Shown piece by piece: positions 9,052 to 17,273 of a stretch of DNA of 51,883 bases. The position numbers and the translations under genes were made by a program. Position 1 is the stretch's first letter, and each line of letters opens with the position of its first letter. The notes below the pieces were generated by a model that searched no databases, was not told the DNA's origin, and was given only the letters and a program-made list of their open reading frames with translations. Source of the DNA: Lachnospiraceae bacterium (GTDB lineage Bacteria; Bacillota; Clostridia; Lachnospirales; Lachnospiraceae); the NCBI GenBank assembly GCA_022790615.1, contig JAAVXK010000046.1, positions 1 through 51,883 on the forward strand, given 5' to 3'.

Positions 9052-9420
9052 TTAATGTAATTCCTGCCGGCAGTCTTCAATTAGTGAATTAATTTCTGAC
9101 TGCGTCAAACCAAGTGATTTTAGCTTTTCAAAGAAATCATTACAGTATTGCGTTGCAAGGTCTTTCCGGCACTGGTTTATAAGGGCGGAATTGTCGGTAA
9201 CAAACCGGCCGCTTGTTCTATTAGAGAATATAAGTCCCGTATTTTCAAGCTCGGACAAAGCTTTCTGCATAGTATTCGGGTTGACAGAAGCCGTGTGGGC
9301 GAGCTCCCTTACTGATGGAAGTTTGTCTCCTGCGCCGTATCTGCCGGAAATAATGCTTAGCCTGATGTAATCCATGAGCTGGACATATATCGGTTTGTCA
9401 TTGTTTAGTTCCCAGGCCAT
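9052..9420 (-). CDS. GntR-family regulator, YtrA subfamily
   Basis: This is a 122-residue short GntR regulator. The N-terminal winged helix spans roughly residues 10-75 and contains PIYVQL, GDKLPSVRELA and NPNTMQKALSELE. Instead of a large effector domain there is only a short helical tail, as in the YtrA subfamily, which dimerises and represses adjacent ABC transporter genes. AAAGGAGG precedes the ATG. It heads the minus-strand operon with the ATPase and permease and probably controls its own promoter through the inverted repeat at 9476-9501. The inducer is unknown; cell-wall-active antibiotics are known inducers for some relatives. Confidence 0.92.
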   Translation of the reverse strand: MAWELNNDKPIYVQLMDYIRLSIISGRYGAGDKLPSVRELAHTASVNPNTMQKALSELENTGLIFSNRTSGRFVTDNSALINQCRKDLATQYCNDFFEKLKSLGLTQSEINSLIEDCRQELH

Positions 9421-9443
9421 ACTGTTCCTCCTTTCGATATGAA

Positions 9444-9472
9444 ATCGTATGTCAGCAAAAATATTGTGACAA
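9444..9472 (-). promoter_or_regulatory. Promoter of the GntR-ABC operon
   Basis: On the minus strand TTGTCA (plus 9467-9472) is followed after 17 bases by TACGAT (plus 9444-9449), just upstream of AAAGGAGG and the GntR start. Confidence 0.5.
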
Positions 9473-9475
9473 TCT

Positions 9476-9501
9476 GTATTAATTGATTAGTACAATAATA
9501 C
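9476..9501. promoter_or_regulatory. Candidate GntR/YtrA operator
   Basis: An inverted repeat GTATTA-N14-TAATAC lies directly upstream of the operon's -35 box. YtrA-type operators are short inverted repeats with a wide spacer, so architecture and position fit. The assignment is inference. Confidence 0.4.
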
Positions 9502-9689
9502 AATAATGCAAATGGATGTATTTGTCAATAGAATATTTTTATTTTTTAAATCAGGTGCGAAATTGCAATAAAATTGTGTGTATTTGCAAATAAAGTGATG
9601 TTATAGTATGTTATTATAGTTTCAGGGAAACACGAATTATGTCATCGCTTACATAAAAAGTGATGTGAGCCCGGAAAGGAGACTTTTAT

Positions 9690-10766
9690 ATGAACGATTA
9701 CCTGAGACCCGTATGGGAAGGCGGGGAAATATACAGGGAAACTGTTGCAATGATAAAATCGGACGGCATATGTGAAGGCCGCCTGTTGTTTGCGCCTTCT
9801 GAGATTCTGAAAGTGGAAAGCTATGACGGGGAGATAGAATATGAACAGGGGAAGGATTATGTTATCACGGGTACGAAGATTGTAGCTGCAGAGAATGGAA
9901 ACATTCCGTATACGGATTGGAGCATATTTTTTCATGAGGACAGGGAACAGGCCCAAAAAGAACACGACAGCGGAAAACTGAAATTATGCCTTGACCCTAT
10001 AGAGACGAATGACGGGCGCTATATTACCCTTATGGCGCTGGATAACCCGGAATATGTTACGGGATGGCAGCTTGCCGTTACATATAAGACGTGCGGCTGC
10101 TGGGAAGGATACATACCGGTTTCTAAAGTATCGATGCTTCCAAAAGTATATGGGAAACTTAAAAATAAGAAGCAGGTAAATATACTTTTGTACGGCGACA
10201 GCATATCCTGCGGATATGACTGCAGCGGATTTTATGGATATAATCCGAACCAGCCGGTATGGCCCCGTATAATGGTTGACGGTCTTGTGGAACATTACGG
10301 CGCGCCGGTGGAACTTAAAAATGTTTCCGTGGGAGGAACCAACACAGATTGGGCCATTGACAATGTGAAAGAGCGCGTTCTTACTTATAATCCTGATTTG
10401 GTAATTCTGGGCTTTGGAATGAACGAAGGATGTGACGGCGGCATTTTTATGGAAAAGACGGCGAGACTGCTTGAGACGATCGGCGACGGATTGCCGGATG
10501 CAGAATATGTGATCATTGCGACGACACTGCCAAACCCATGCGTTTCCGAGCCTTCAGATAAGTTCCGCCAGTACCAGGGTGAATATGCAAAGTATCTGAA
10601 TAAACTTGAAAAAACCGGCGTGGTTGTGGCGGACGTACAGAGCGTACAGAAAGAGATTATGAGGCACAAACCTTATATTGATTTGACTGGCAACTGGCTG
10701 AATCACCCCAATGACTATCTTGCAAGGATACAGGCGCAGGTTATTACAAAGGTACTGTGTGATTAA
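9690..10766 (+). CDS. SGNH/GDSL-family esterase
   Basis: This is a 358-residue two-domain protein. Residues 1-150 form a beta-rich N-terminal region like the accessory domain of acetyl-xylan and carbohydrate esterases. Residues 163-358 are the SGNH hydrolase: block I GDS with catalytic Ser171, block II with Gly216 in SVGG, block III with Asn245 in GFGMNEG, and block V with His339 in NHPND. There is no signal peptide, so it probably acts in the cytoplasm, perhaps deacetylating imported oligosaccharides. A GGAGA site precedes the ATG. It is a single gene, divergent from the GntR operon, and its substrate is not determinable. Confidence 0.87.
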   Translation: MNDYLRPVWEGGEIYRETVAMIKSDGICEGRLLFAPSEILKVESYDGEIEYEQGKDYVITGTKIVAAENGNIPYTDWSIFFHEDREQAQKEHDSGKLKLCLDPIETNDGRYITLMALDNPEYVTGWQLAVTYKTCGCWEGYIPVSKVSMLPKVYGKLKNKKQVNILLYGDSISCGYDCSGFYGYNPNQPVWPRIMVDGLVEHYGAPVELKNVSVGGTNTDWAIDNVKERVLTYNPDLVILGFGMNEGCDGGIFMEKTARLLETIGDGLPDAEYVIIATTLPNPCVSEPSDKFRQYQGEYAKYLNKLEKTGVVVADVQSVQKEIMRHKPYIDLTGNWLNHPNDYLARIQAQVITKVLCD

Positions 10767-10811
10767 AGCGAGAGCGTGCCCGGACTGAAGACAGAAAGCA
10801 GTCTGAGCCAA

Positions 10812-10827
10812 TTAAAAAATTTTTTAA
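10812..10827. repeat. A/T palindrome
   Basis: TTAAAAAATTTTTTAA is a perfect 16-base palindrome between the esterase and the chemotaxis gene. It is probably an intrinsically bent or UP-like upstream element. A weak stem GACTG/CAGTC (near 10779-10804) precedes it. Confidence 0.4.
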
Positions 10828-10857
10828 ACGATTGCCCTGATATCTCAAAATTTTATA

Positions 10858-10886
10858 TAGACTTCTTTAAATTTTTATAGTATAAT
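10858..10886 (+). promoter_or_regulatory. Promoter of the chemotaxis receptor gene
   Basis: TAGACT (10858-10863), 17 bases, then a perfect TATAAT (10881-10886). This is a sigma-A-like promoter; I do not see a flagellar sigma-28 motif here. Confidence 0.5.
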
Positions 10887-10926
10887 AACATTTAATGAAA
10901 AATGTAATGTTATGGAGGGTTCTTTC

Positions 10927-12414
10927 ATGTCACAGGCCATAGGAATTGAGCGGGAGAGTGAAACTGAGTTTGGGAGATGTAACAGAGTCGCGGTTATATG
11001 TCATACAATTGAGGTCGCGATAATAATTTTGGCATACTTTGTTGAATTCTTTAAGGGGGCCAGAACATTTCCTTATGTTGTTGCGGTGCTTGCTATAGGT
11101 ATAGCCGCTCCGGCAGCAGAGATAGTTTTATTATGTAAAGACAGGAACAACAGGCTTATTAAATATATACTGTCAGTTGGATTCGGTATATTTTATACAT
11201 TTGTCGCACTGACGACGGTGAATAAGCTTGCGTTTGTATATGCCGTTCCGATGCTGATAGTCATAACCGTTTATAATGATACGATATATTCTATCATATC
11301 AAACTCTTTGGCTGTAGTAATTAATATAATTCAGGTTGTTATGTTTCTTGGCAACGGCGTATATACCATGGAGGACAGCGCGTCAATCGAGATACAGATT
11401 CTCGTAATGATTATAATCGGCGTTTTTAGCGCATATGTTTCAAAGACAACGGAATACAATGCAAGAATTAATCTTGAAAAGATACGAATGCATGGACAGG
11501 AGAGCGAGAAAATGCTGGCGCAGACGCTTGAAGTGTCCGACGGTATGGTATCTACGATAGAGAAGGTGGCGAATAAGATTCTTGACCTTGACAGAACCAT
11601 TTCCGCAACCAAGGACGCGATGGAGGAGTTAAGCACTGGCTCGAACGATACTACGGACGCGGTCCAAAGGCAGCTGGGTCTTACTGAGAATATTCAGACA
11701 AAGGTAAGCGGTGTGGAGAATGGCATGGGCGAGATTGTCGACAGTGTAAAAAACACCAACAACGCTATCAAGGATGGACGAGACAATGTAGAGAAGCTTG
11801 TTGAAAAAGGCAATGAGTCCATGTTGTCAGGTAAAAAAGTTGAGGAAGAACTTACTGCGCTTAGCAAAGACATGCAGGAACTCAACTCGGTAATAGATAT
11901 AATCAATAATATCACCTCTCAGACAGAGCTTCTTTCTTTTAATGCAAGTATAGAGGCGGCCAGGGCCGGAGAGACCGGAAGGGGATTTGCGGTAGTTGCG
12001 TCGGAGATTTCAAAGATGGCCGGTGAGACTGACGTTGCAACGAATCAGATAACGGATAAGCTTTCCCATATAACCGAAACAATTAACAGGGTGGTCAAGG
12101 TGACGAATAACATGATAGACATTATCGAGAGCCAGAACGAGGCCACTATTGCAACGGCAGACAGTTTTAAGGTAATTGAAAATAATACTGCGGACATTTC
12201 CGCACATTCCAGGAAACTTGAGGTATATGTGAAAGAGCTGGCGGGAGCGAATACGGAAATAGTTGAGAGCATATCGACCATATCGTCAATTTCCGAGGAG
12301 GTAACCGCCCATGCAAGCCAGACGTATTCTGCCAGTGAGGATAACATGGGTATTGTGAAAGATGTCGTGGAGCATATATCAGAACTTCGGGAACTTGCCG
12401 ATAAGCTTAAATAA
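10927..12414 (+). CDS. Methyl-accepting chemotaxis protein
   Basis: This is a 495-residue receptor. The ATG at 10927 follows GGAGGG (10914-10919). An upstream in-frame ATG overlaps that site and is rejected. Six hydrophobic segments (about 21-40, 49-69, 79-97, 100-117, 122-142, 155-172) form a membrane-embedded N-terminal region, with no large extracellular ligand domain. The rest is a coiled-coil signalling domain whose hairpin tip (about 333-360) has FNASIEAARAGE and GRGFAVVA. It would signal through CheA/CheW to the flagellar motor, which implies a motile organism. No HAMP domain is obvious. A sensed ligand or membrane-state signal cannot be named. Confidence 0.93.
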   Translation: MSQAIGIERESETEFGRCNRVAVICHTIEVAIIILAYFVEFFKGARTFPYVVAVLAIGIAAPAAEIVLLCKDRNNRLIKYILSVGFGIFYTFVALTTVNKLAFVYAVPMLIVITVYNDTIYSIISNSLAVVINIIQVVMFLGNGVYTMEDSASIEIQILVMIIIGVFSAYVSKTTEYNARINLEKIRMHGQESEKMLAQTLEVSDGMVSTIEKVANKILDLDRTISATKDAMEELSTGSNDTTDAVQRQLGLTENIQTKVSGVENGMGEIVDSVKNTNNAIKDGRDNVEKLVEKGNESMLSGKKVEEELTALSKDMQELNSVIDIINNITSQTELLSFNASIEAARAGETGRGFAVVASEISKMAGETDVATNQITDKLSHITETINRVVKVTNNMIDIIESQNEATIATADSFKVIENNTADISAHSRKLEVYVKELAGANTEIVESISTISSISEEVTAHASQTYSASEDNMGIVKDVVEHISELRELADKLK

Positions 12415-12423
12415 TACATATTA

Positions 12424-12452
12424 TTGACAAAATAAAGATAATACTATATAGT
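12424..12452 (+). promoter_or_regulatory. Promoter of the degV-marR lipid cluster
   Basis: TTGACA (12424-12429), 17 bases, TATAGT (12447-12452). The -10 box runs into the left arm of the large inverted repeat at 12448-12484, the classic layout for repression. Confidence 0.65.
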
Positions 12453-12484
12453 TCACTTTGTAAACAGTTGACAAAGTGAACTAT
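12448..12484. promoter_or_regulatory. Tandem operator-like palindromes upstream of degV
   Basis: A perfect 14-base inverted repeat with a 9-base centre. It resolves into two adjacent imperfect palindromes on the same pattern: GTTCACTTTGTAAAC (12451-12465) and GTTGACAAAGTGAAC (12467-12481), 16 bases apart. That spacing would put two dimers on about the same face of the helix. The length and symmetry suit a MarR-type repressor, and a marR gene lies two genes downstream. It could alternatively serve as a terminator for the chemotaxis gene, but no T-run follows. Confidence 0.6.
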
Positions 12485-12518
12485 TTGTATAATAACCCCT
12501 TTGGGGAGGAGGCGTATT

Positions 12519-13373
12519 ATGGTAAGAATTATTACAGACTCGGCATCCGATATCGACATTGAACTTGCAAAGAATATGGGTGTAACGGTTGTACCAATGG
12601 AGATTTCGTTTGGCGACGAAGTGTATAAGGACTGTTATGAGCTGTCCGTCGAGGAGTTTTATAAAAAACTTATAGAGTCGGATGAGATACCGAAGACAAG
12701 TCAGATTAATCCGTTTACTTTTGAGGAAGTTTTTGACGAGGTTGAGAAAAGCGGGGATTCCGCAGTCGTGATTCTCATGAGCAGCAAACTGTCCGGTACT
12801 TACCAGAGTGCGGTTATGGCTGCCGCGGGGGATTATGATAATATATATATTGTAGATTCGTTAAATGTGACGGTGGGTGAACAATGTCTTGTACTGTACG
12901 CCCTGAAGCTTCGTGACAAGGGCCTTGGCGCCAAGGAAATTGCTGACGAGATAGACGCCATCAAAGGAAATGTAAAAGTAATCGCGTTGTTAAACACGTT
13001 AGAATACCTGAAAAAAGGCGGAAGAATCTCCTCCACGGCGGCGCTTGCCGGCGGCCTTCTGTCAATCAAGCCGGTTGTTGCGGTGGAGAACGGGGAAGTG
13101 GTAATACTTGGAAAAGCGAGAGGTTCTAAGAATGGTAACAATATGCTGAGGGAGCTTATTGAAAAGAGCGGAGGAATTGATTTTGAAATGCCGATTCTGC
13201 TTGGATATACGGGGCTTGAGCGGACGATGTTAGATAAGTACGTGCAGGACAGCAGAAAGCTTTGGGAGAAAGGAACGTCAAACCTCAGCGTAATAAGGGT
13301 TGGAAGTACGATAGGAACGCATGTTGGACCGGGGGCAATTGCTCTTGGTTTCCTTCCGAAGCAGGGAAGCTGA
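12519..13373 (+). CDS. DegV family fatty-acid-binding protein
   Basis: This is a 285-residue DegV/FakB-type protein. The ATG at 12519 follows GGAGGAGG, while an in-frame ATG at 12501 lies upstream of that site and is rejected. It shows the N-terminal IITDSASDI, the TSQI segment around residue 62 and the SSKLSGTYQSA lipid-site motif, all typical of the family. DegV/FakB proteins bind one fatty acid and, in well-studied species, present it to the kinase FakA for phosphorylation. No kinase gene is in the window. Its position behind a probable MarR operator and before alcohol and aldehyde dehydrogenase and thioesterase genes supports a role in fatty-acid handling. Confidence 0.9.
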   Translation: MVRIITDSASDIDIELAKNMGVTVVPMEISFGDEVYKDCYELSVEEFYKKLIESDEIPKTSQINPFTFEEVFDEVEKSGDSAVVILMSSKLSGTYQSAVMAAAGDYDNIYIVDSLNVTVGEQCLVLYALKLRDKGLGAKEIADEIDAIKGNVKVIALLNTLEYLKKGGRISSTAALAGGLLSIKPVVAVENGEVVILGKARGSKNGNNMLRELIEKSGGIDFEMPILLGYTGLERTMLDKYVQDSRKLWEKGTSNLSVIRVGSTIGTHVGPGAIALGFLPKQGS

Positions 13374-13431
13374 CAGTATCCTCTTTGGCACATTGTTCAT
13401 GGCAAAATTCATTCCCGCGAGCAACGGTCTT

Positions 13432-13450
13432 AAGCGTCTAATGGACGCTT
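13432..13450 (+). repeat. Stem-loop between degV and marR
   Basis: AAGCGTC (13432-13438), loop TAATG, GACGCTT (13444-13450). A 7-bp perfect hairpin not followed by a T-run. It may be a weak terminator or an RNA processing site. Confidence 0.45.
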
Positions 13451-13519
13451 GTTCAGGACTGCCGCGCGTATAAGTTATTGGCAAAACGGATGGGAAAGAC
13501 AGATATAGGGGGAAGAATC

Positions 13520-13981
13520 ATGGCTGAATATGTTGACAATACGATAGCTGAGGAGCTTCTGACAGAATGGATCAAGGTAACCTCCGTTATACAGAATGCC
13601 CGCATTGTCAGGTATTTGACGTACAACGAGGCGCTTGTATGTAATTACCTGTGGCACCAGCTGGACGCGGAGACGGATTATCTTACCCCCACGCAGCTAT
13701 GTAAAATGACGGGAATAACGAAATCACTTATGAACCGGGTTATTAAGTCTCTTGAGGAAAAGAAACTTGTAGAATATATAAAGCTCGAGAATGACAGAAG
13801 GTCAACGCCTGTCAGATTCAACAGGGAAAAAGAATCGGTATTCTTAATGGTACATGACAACAGCATAGGTATTGTTAATATGCTTATTGAGGCGCTGGGC
13901 CGGGAAAAGGCTGAGAGGATTCTTGAGGCGCTGAGGGATATCACGTCGGGCGCGGAGTCGGTGCTGACATCACTTTCCTGA
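13520..13981 (+). CDS. MarR-family transcriptional regulator
   Basis: This is a 153-residue winged-helix regulator. The ATG at 13520 follows a GGGGGAAG site, whereas an in-frame ATG 42 bases upstream has no convincing site. The helix-turn-helix lies about residues 58-105, with LTPTQLCKMTGITKSLMNRV and a wing around ENDRRSTPVRF. Flanking helices provide dimerisation. Members usually repress nearby genes and respond to small hydrophobic ligands. The candidate targets are the tandem palindromes upstream of degV. The FabT branch of this superfamily controls fatty-acid synthesis, which would fit the neighbours, but the subfamily cannot be fixed by eye. Confidence 0.9.
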   Translation: MAEYVDNTIAEELLTEWIKVTSVIQNARIVRYLTYNEALVCNYLWHQLDAETDYLTPTQLCKMTGITKSLMNRVIKSLEEKKLVEYIKLENDRRSTPVRFNREKESVFLMVHDNSIGIVNMLIEALGREKAERILEALRDITSGAESVLTSLS

Positions 13982-13991
13982 ATATATTGTA

Positions 13992-14067
13992 CTGAACGTC
14001 AGATAAAATTGCCGTTCAGCATAATATGAAGTGCACTGCCGCATAAGGAATTATGCCGCTTTGCGGC
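13992..14067 (+). repeat. Stem-loops in the adh leader
   Basis: CTGAACG/CGTTCAG (13992-13998, 14013-14019) and GCCGC-TTT-GCGGC (14055-14067) lie between marR and the alcohol dehydrogenase gene. No T-runs follow. They could attenuate or stabilise the mRNA. Nothing else is visible in this 176-base gap. Confidence 0.4.
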
Positions 14068-14157
14068 TGCGGCTGACGAGATACTCGCGGCAGATTTTAT
14101 CGGACATGAGTATAAGCGGATGCCGTCAGGCTGTGAAGATAGAGGGAGAGGATTATT

Positions 14158-15378
14158 ATGTTTGTTTTAAGAAGATTATACTGCAGAATGTATCAGAAGA
14201 TATTTCATGCTGCTATACCGTTTATGCCGTACAGGGAACCGCGGCATATGAAACAGATTGAGGAGACAGTATTTCTGCTAAGAAAAAAGCGTATAAAAAG
14301 AGCGCTTATTGTGACCGACTCTGTAGTACGGGAACTGGGCCTGACGAAAAGACTGGAGGACCTGCTCGGTAAAGTGGGAATCGTATGCACCGTTTATGAT
14401 GGAACAGTACCGAATCCTACTATAGATAATGTCGAGGAGGCAAGGCAGATGTATGTGGACGGCAGATGTCAGGCTGTCGTCGCCGTCGGCGGAGGTTCCG
14501 CGATGGACTGTGCAAAGGTGTGCGCGGCAAGGATAGTGAAGCCCGGCCAGCCTGTATATAAGATGAAAGGGCTGTTAAAAATACATAAAAGGCTGCCGCT
14601 TCTGATAGCGGTCCCAACTACCGCCGGAACCGGCAGCGAGACGACGCTTGCCGCTGTCATAACGGACGCAGAAAAACACCATAAGTATCCGATTAATGAC
14701 TTCTCGCTCATCCCGCATTACGCGGTGCTTGACTACAGACTGACTCTCGGACTTCCAAAGACGATTACGGCGACGACGGGAATGGATGCGCTTACCCATG
14801 CCGTCGAAGCCTATATAGGGCGTTCAACGACGGCAAACACAAGAAGAAGGGCCGAGTGTGCCGTAAAACTTATAAGGAAATATCTTAAAAAAGCGTATGA
14901 CGATGGAAACGACAAGATGGCGAGAAGCGCAATGCTTCGGGCGGCTTATTATGCGGGCATTGCGTTTACACAGTCGTATGTGGGATATGTGCATGCAATT
15001 GCGCATTCCTTAGGGGGACAGTACGGAACGCCTCACGGACTTGCCAACGCGGTTCTATTGCCAATCATGCTCCGTGAGTATGGTGAATCCTGTGAAAAAA
15101 AACTGGCGGCGCTTGCGCTGAACGCAGGGGTTGTTAAAGAGAGCGGCGATAGGAGCGAACATGATATAGCGGGGCTGTTCATTGACTGGGTGCAGCACAT
15201 GAATGATTATATGGGAATACCAAGGATAATTGACGGAATACATGATGAAGATATTGACATAATGGCGGAGCACGCCGACGCAGAGGCAAATCCGCTCTAT
15301 CCGGTTCCAAGACTTATGAATAAGAGAGAACTCTCGCGCATGTATTATGTAGTGGCAGGAAAAGTGGAAGAGGTGTAG
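14158..15378 (+). CDS. Iron-containing alcohol dehydrogenase
   Basis: This 406-residue group III alcohol dehydrogenase interconverts alcohols and aldehydes with NAD(P)H. The dinucleotide site is GGGSAMD (111-117), and PTTAGTGSE (153-161) is the family motif. Metal ligands fit Asp210, His214, His279 and His293, matching the spacing of the Asp/His/His/His set of FucO. The N-terminus has an unusual roughly 30-residue extension rich in Arg and aromatics. GGGAGAGG precedes the ATG. The stop is two bases before the aldehyde dehydrogenase start, so the two enzymes are co-made and could run an alcohol-aldehyde-acid conversion. Confidence 0.92.
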   Translation: MFVLRRLYCRMYQKIFHAAIPFMPYREPRHMKQIEETVFLLRKKRIKRALIVTDSVVRELGLTKRLEDLLGKVGIVCTVYDGTVPNPTIDNVEEARQMYVDGRCQAVVAVGGGSAMDCAKVCAARIVKPGQPVYKMKGLLKIHKRLPLLIAVPTTAGTGSETTLAAVITDAEKHHKYPINDFSLIPHYAVLDYRLTLGLPKTITATTGMDALTHAVEAYIGRSTTANTRRRAECAVKLIRKYLKKAYDDGNDKMARSAMLRAAYYAGIAFTQSYVGYVHAIAHSLGGQYGTPHGLANAVLLPIMLREYGESCEKKLAALALNAGVVKESGDRSEHDIAGLFIDWVQHMNDYMGIPRIIDGIHDEDIDIMAEHADAEANPLYPVPRLMNKRELSRMYYVVAGKVEEV

Positions 15379-15380
15379 GA

Positions 15381-16751
15381 ATGGATTTGGTTACGCTTGT
15401 GGAAAAACAGCGCGAATATTTTGAAAGAGGAATAACCGCAAATATCGGTTACAGAAAAATGGCGTTAAAAAGGCTGGAGAACGCGCTTAAAATATGGGAA
15501 AATAAAATCTATGAGGCCCTGCTTAAGGACCTTGGCAAACCAAGACAGGAAACCTATATGTGCGAGCTTGGTCTCACACTGTCGGAGATAAGCTATGTGA
15601 AAAAACATATGAAGGCATGGAACAAAAAAAAGCGCGTGCTGACTCCGCTTGCACAGTTTATATCGCACAGCTACACTGTAAGGAATCCGTACGGCGTTGT
15701 GCTTATCATGTCGCCGTGGAACTATCCGCTGCTGCTGACGCTTGAACCGCTTATAGGAGCGATTGCTGCCGGAAACTGCTGTATACTTAAGCCGTCGGCG
15801 TATTCGCCGGCGACGTCAGCCGTTATTGCCGAGATGATAGGAAAAACATTTCCCAGGGAATACATCGCAGTTGTCGAAGGCGGAAGGGAAGAAAATAGCG
15901 AGCTGCTCGAACAGAAATTTGACTATATATTTTTTACGGGCGGGGTAAATGTCGGAAAGCTCGTCATGAAGAAAGCGGCTGAAAATCTTACTCCGGTGAC
16001 GTTAGAGCTCGGAGGTAAGAGCCCGTGTATAGTTGACGATACCGCCAATATAAAAATTGCGGCAAAACGAATTGTTTTCGGAAAATTTTTAAACAGTGGG
16101 CAGACATGCGTTGCGCCGGATTACGTGCTTGTGTGTAAATCCGTAAAAGAGAAGCTTGTCAGTGAGATAATCTCATGTATTCAGTCACAGTATGGGGATA
16201 ATCCGCTTGCGGACGGTGAATATGTAAATATCATTAATGAAAAGCATTTTTTGAGGGTAAAAGCGCTCATTGACGACGAACTTGTCGTATACGGCGGCGG
16301 AACTGACCGTGAACGCCTAAGGATTGAGCCGACTGTTATGACGGGCGTCACACCGGAATGCGCGGTGATGCAGGAGGAGATATTCGGGCCCCTGCTGCCG
16401 GTTATTGAGGTTGACAATGTGGAAGAAGCCCGTGATTTTGTGAGGAACAGGCCGTCCCCGCTTGCGCTATATCTGTTTACATCGGATAAAAGGACTAAGA
16501 AGATGTTTCTCCAAAACGTATCGTACGGGGGCGGGTGCATCAATGATACAATCATACATCTTGCAACCTCGAGGATGGGCTTCGGGGGAGTGGGAAACAG
16601 CGGAATGGGCAGCTATCATGGTAAGAAAAGCTTTGAAACTTTCAGCCATGAAAAAAGCATAGTGGATAAGGCTGTGTGGCTCGACCTTCCGATGCGGTAT
16701 CGCCCATACAAAGAATTCAACGAGAAACTGATTCGTTTCTTCCTAAAATAA
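15381..16751 (+). CDS. Aldehyde dehydrogenase, class 3-like
   Basis: This is a 456-residue NAD(P)-dependent aldehyde dehydrogenase, short like class 3 (fatty aldehyde) enzymes. It has SPWNYP with Asn114, the nucleotide loop FTGGVNVGK, catalytic Glu209 in LELGGKSP, nucleophile Cys243 in NSGQTCVAPDY, and EEIFGPLLPV. The C-terminal region is hydrophobic-aromatic but has no clear membrane anchor. It is directly coupled to the upstream iron alcohol dehydrogenase. Long-chain aldehydes are a reasonable substrate guess given the thioesterase and DegV neighbours, but this is inference. Confidence 0.93.
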   Translation: MDLVTLVEKQREYFERGITANIGYRKMALKRLENALKIWENKIYEALLKDLGKPRQETYMCELGLTLSEISYVKKHMKAWNKKKRVLTPLAQFISHSYTVRNPYGVVLIMSPWNYPLLLTLEPLIGAIAAGNCCILKPSAYSPATSAVIAEMIGKTFPREYIAVVEGGREENSELLEQKFDYIFFTGGVNVGKLVMKKAAENLTPVTLELGGKSPCIVDDTANIKIAAKRIVFGKFLNSGQTCVAPDYVLVCKSVKEKLVSEIISCIQSQYGDNPLADGEYVNIINEKHFLRVKALIDDELVVYGGGTDRERLRIEPTVMTGVTPECAVMQEEIFGPLLPVIEVDNVEEARDFVRNRPSPLALYLFTSDKRTKKMFLQNVSYGGGCINDTIIHLATSRMGFGGVGNSGMGSYHGKKSFETFSHEKSIVDKAVWLDLPMRYRPYKEFNEKLIRFFLK

Positions 16752-16773
16752 AACAGACAGGTGGTGCGGCAGC

Positions 16774-17256
16774 TTGGCTAAGGATAATAAAACAAACGCG
16801 ATGCGTATCCTTGATAAGATGAAGATAAGTTATGAAAGAAATTCATACGAGTGCGACGAGTTCATAGACGGAATTCATATTGCCGATATGCTTGGACAGC
16901 CGTATGAGCGGTCGTTTAAGACAATTGTTACGCAGGGCGGGCCGGACGCCTATTATGTGTTCGTGCTTCCGGTTGACAAAGAAATAGATTTGAAGAAGGC
17001 GGCCAGGGTGTCGGGCCAGAAGAGACTTTCGCTTATACCGGTCAAAGAGGTTAACAAAGTTACCGGTTATATCAGGGGCGGATGCACGCCCGTCGGCATG
17101 AAGAAAAAATATCCGACGTTCGTACATGAAAGCGCTTCCGCATTTGACAAAATAATAATAAGCGGAGGAAGGATTGGCGAGCAGCTTTTTATCAAACCGG
17201 AAGACCTGCTGACAGCGTCGGGCGCGGTTTATGCCGACGTAGTAAAAATATTATAA
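16774..17256 (+). CDS. ybaK: YbaK/EbsC-type Cys-tRNA(Pro) deacylase
   Basis: This is a 160-residue YbaK-family trans-editing protein that hydrolyses Cys-tRNA(Pro) made in error by prolyl-tRNA synthetase. The conserved lysine lies in SFKTIV (about residue 49). The segments YVFVLPVDKEIDLKKAA, IRGGCTPVGMKK and SGGRIGEQLFI are typical of the family. The start is a TTG nine bases after AGGTGG. The next in-frame ATG (16801) would remove only nine residues. It sits between the aldehyde dehydrogenase and thioesterase genes with short gaps, so it is probably carried along in that operon. Confidence 0.9.
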   Translation: MAKDNKTNAMRILDKMKISYERNSYECDEFIDGIHIADMLGQPYERSFKTIVTQGGPDAYYVFVLPVDKEIDLKKAARVSGQKRLSLIPVKEVNKVTGYIRGGCTPVGMKKKYPTFVHESASAFDKIIISGGRIGEQLFIKPEDLLTASGAVYADVVKIL

Positions 17257-17273
17257 AGGATAAGAGGCTTATT

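Noticed and set aside
12833-13393. 186-codon minus-strand frame opposite degV
   Set aside because: Complete overlap with DegV, no start signal, and Ser/Pro-rich composition typical of antisense shadows.
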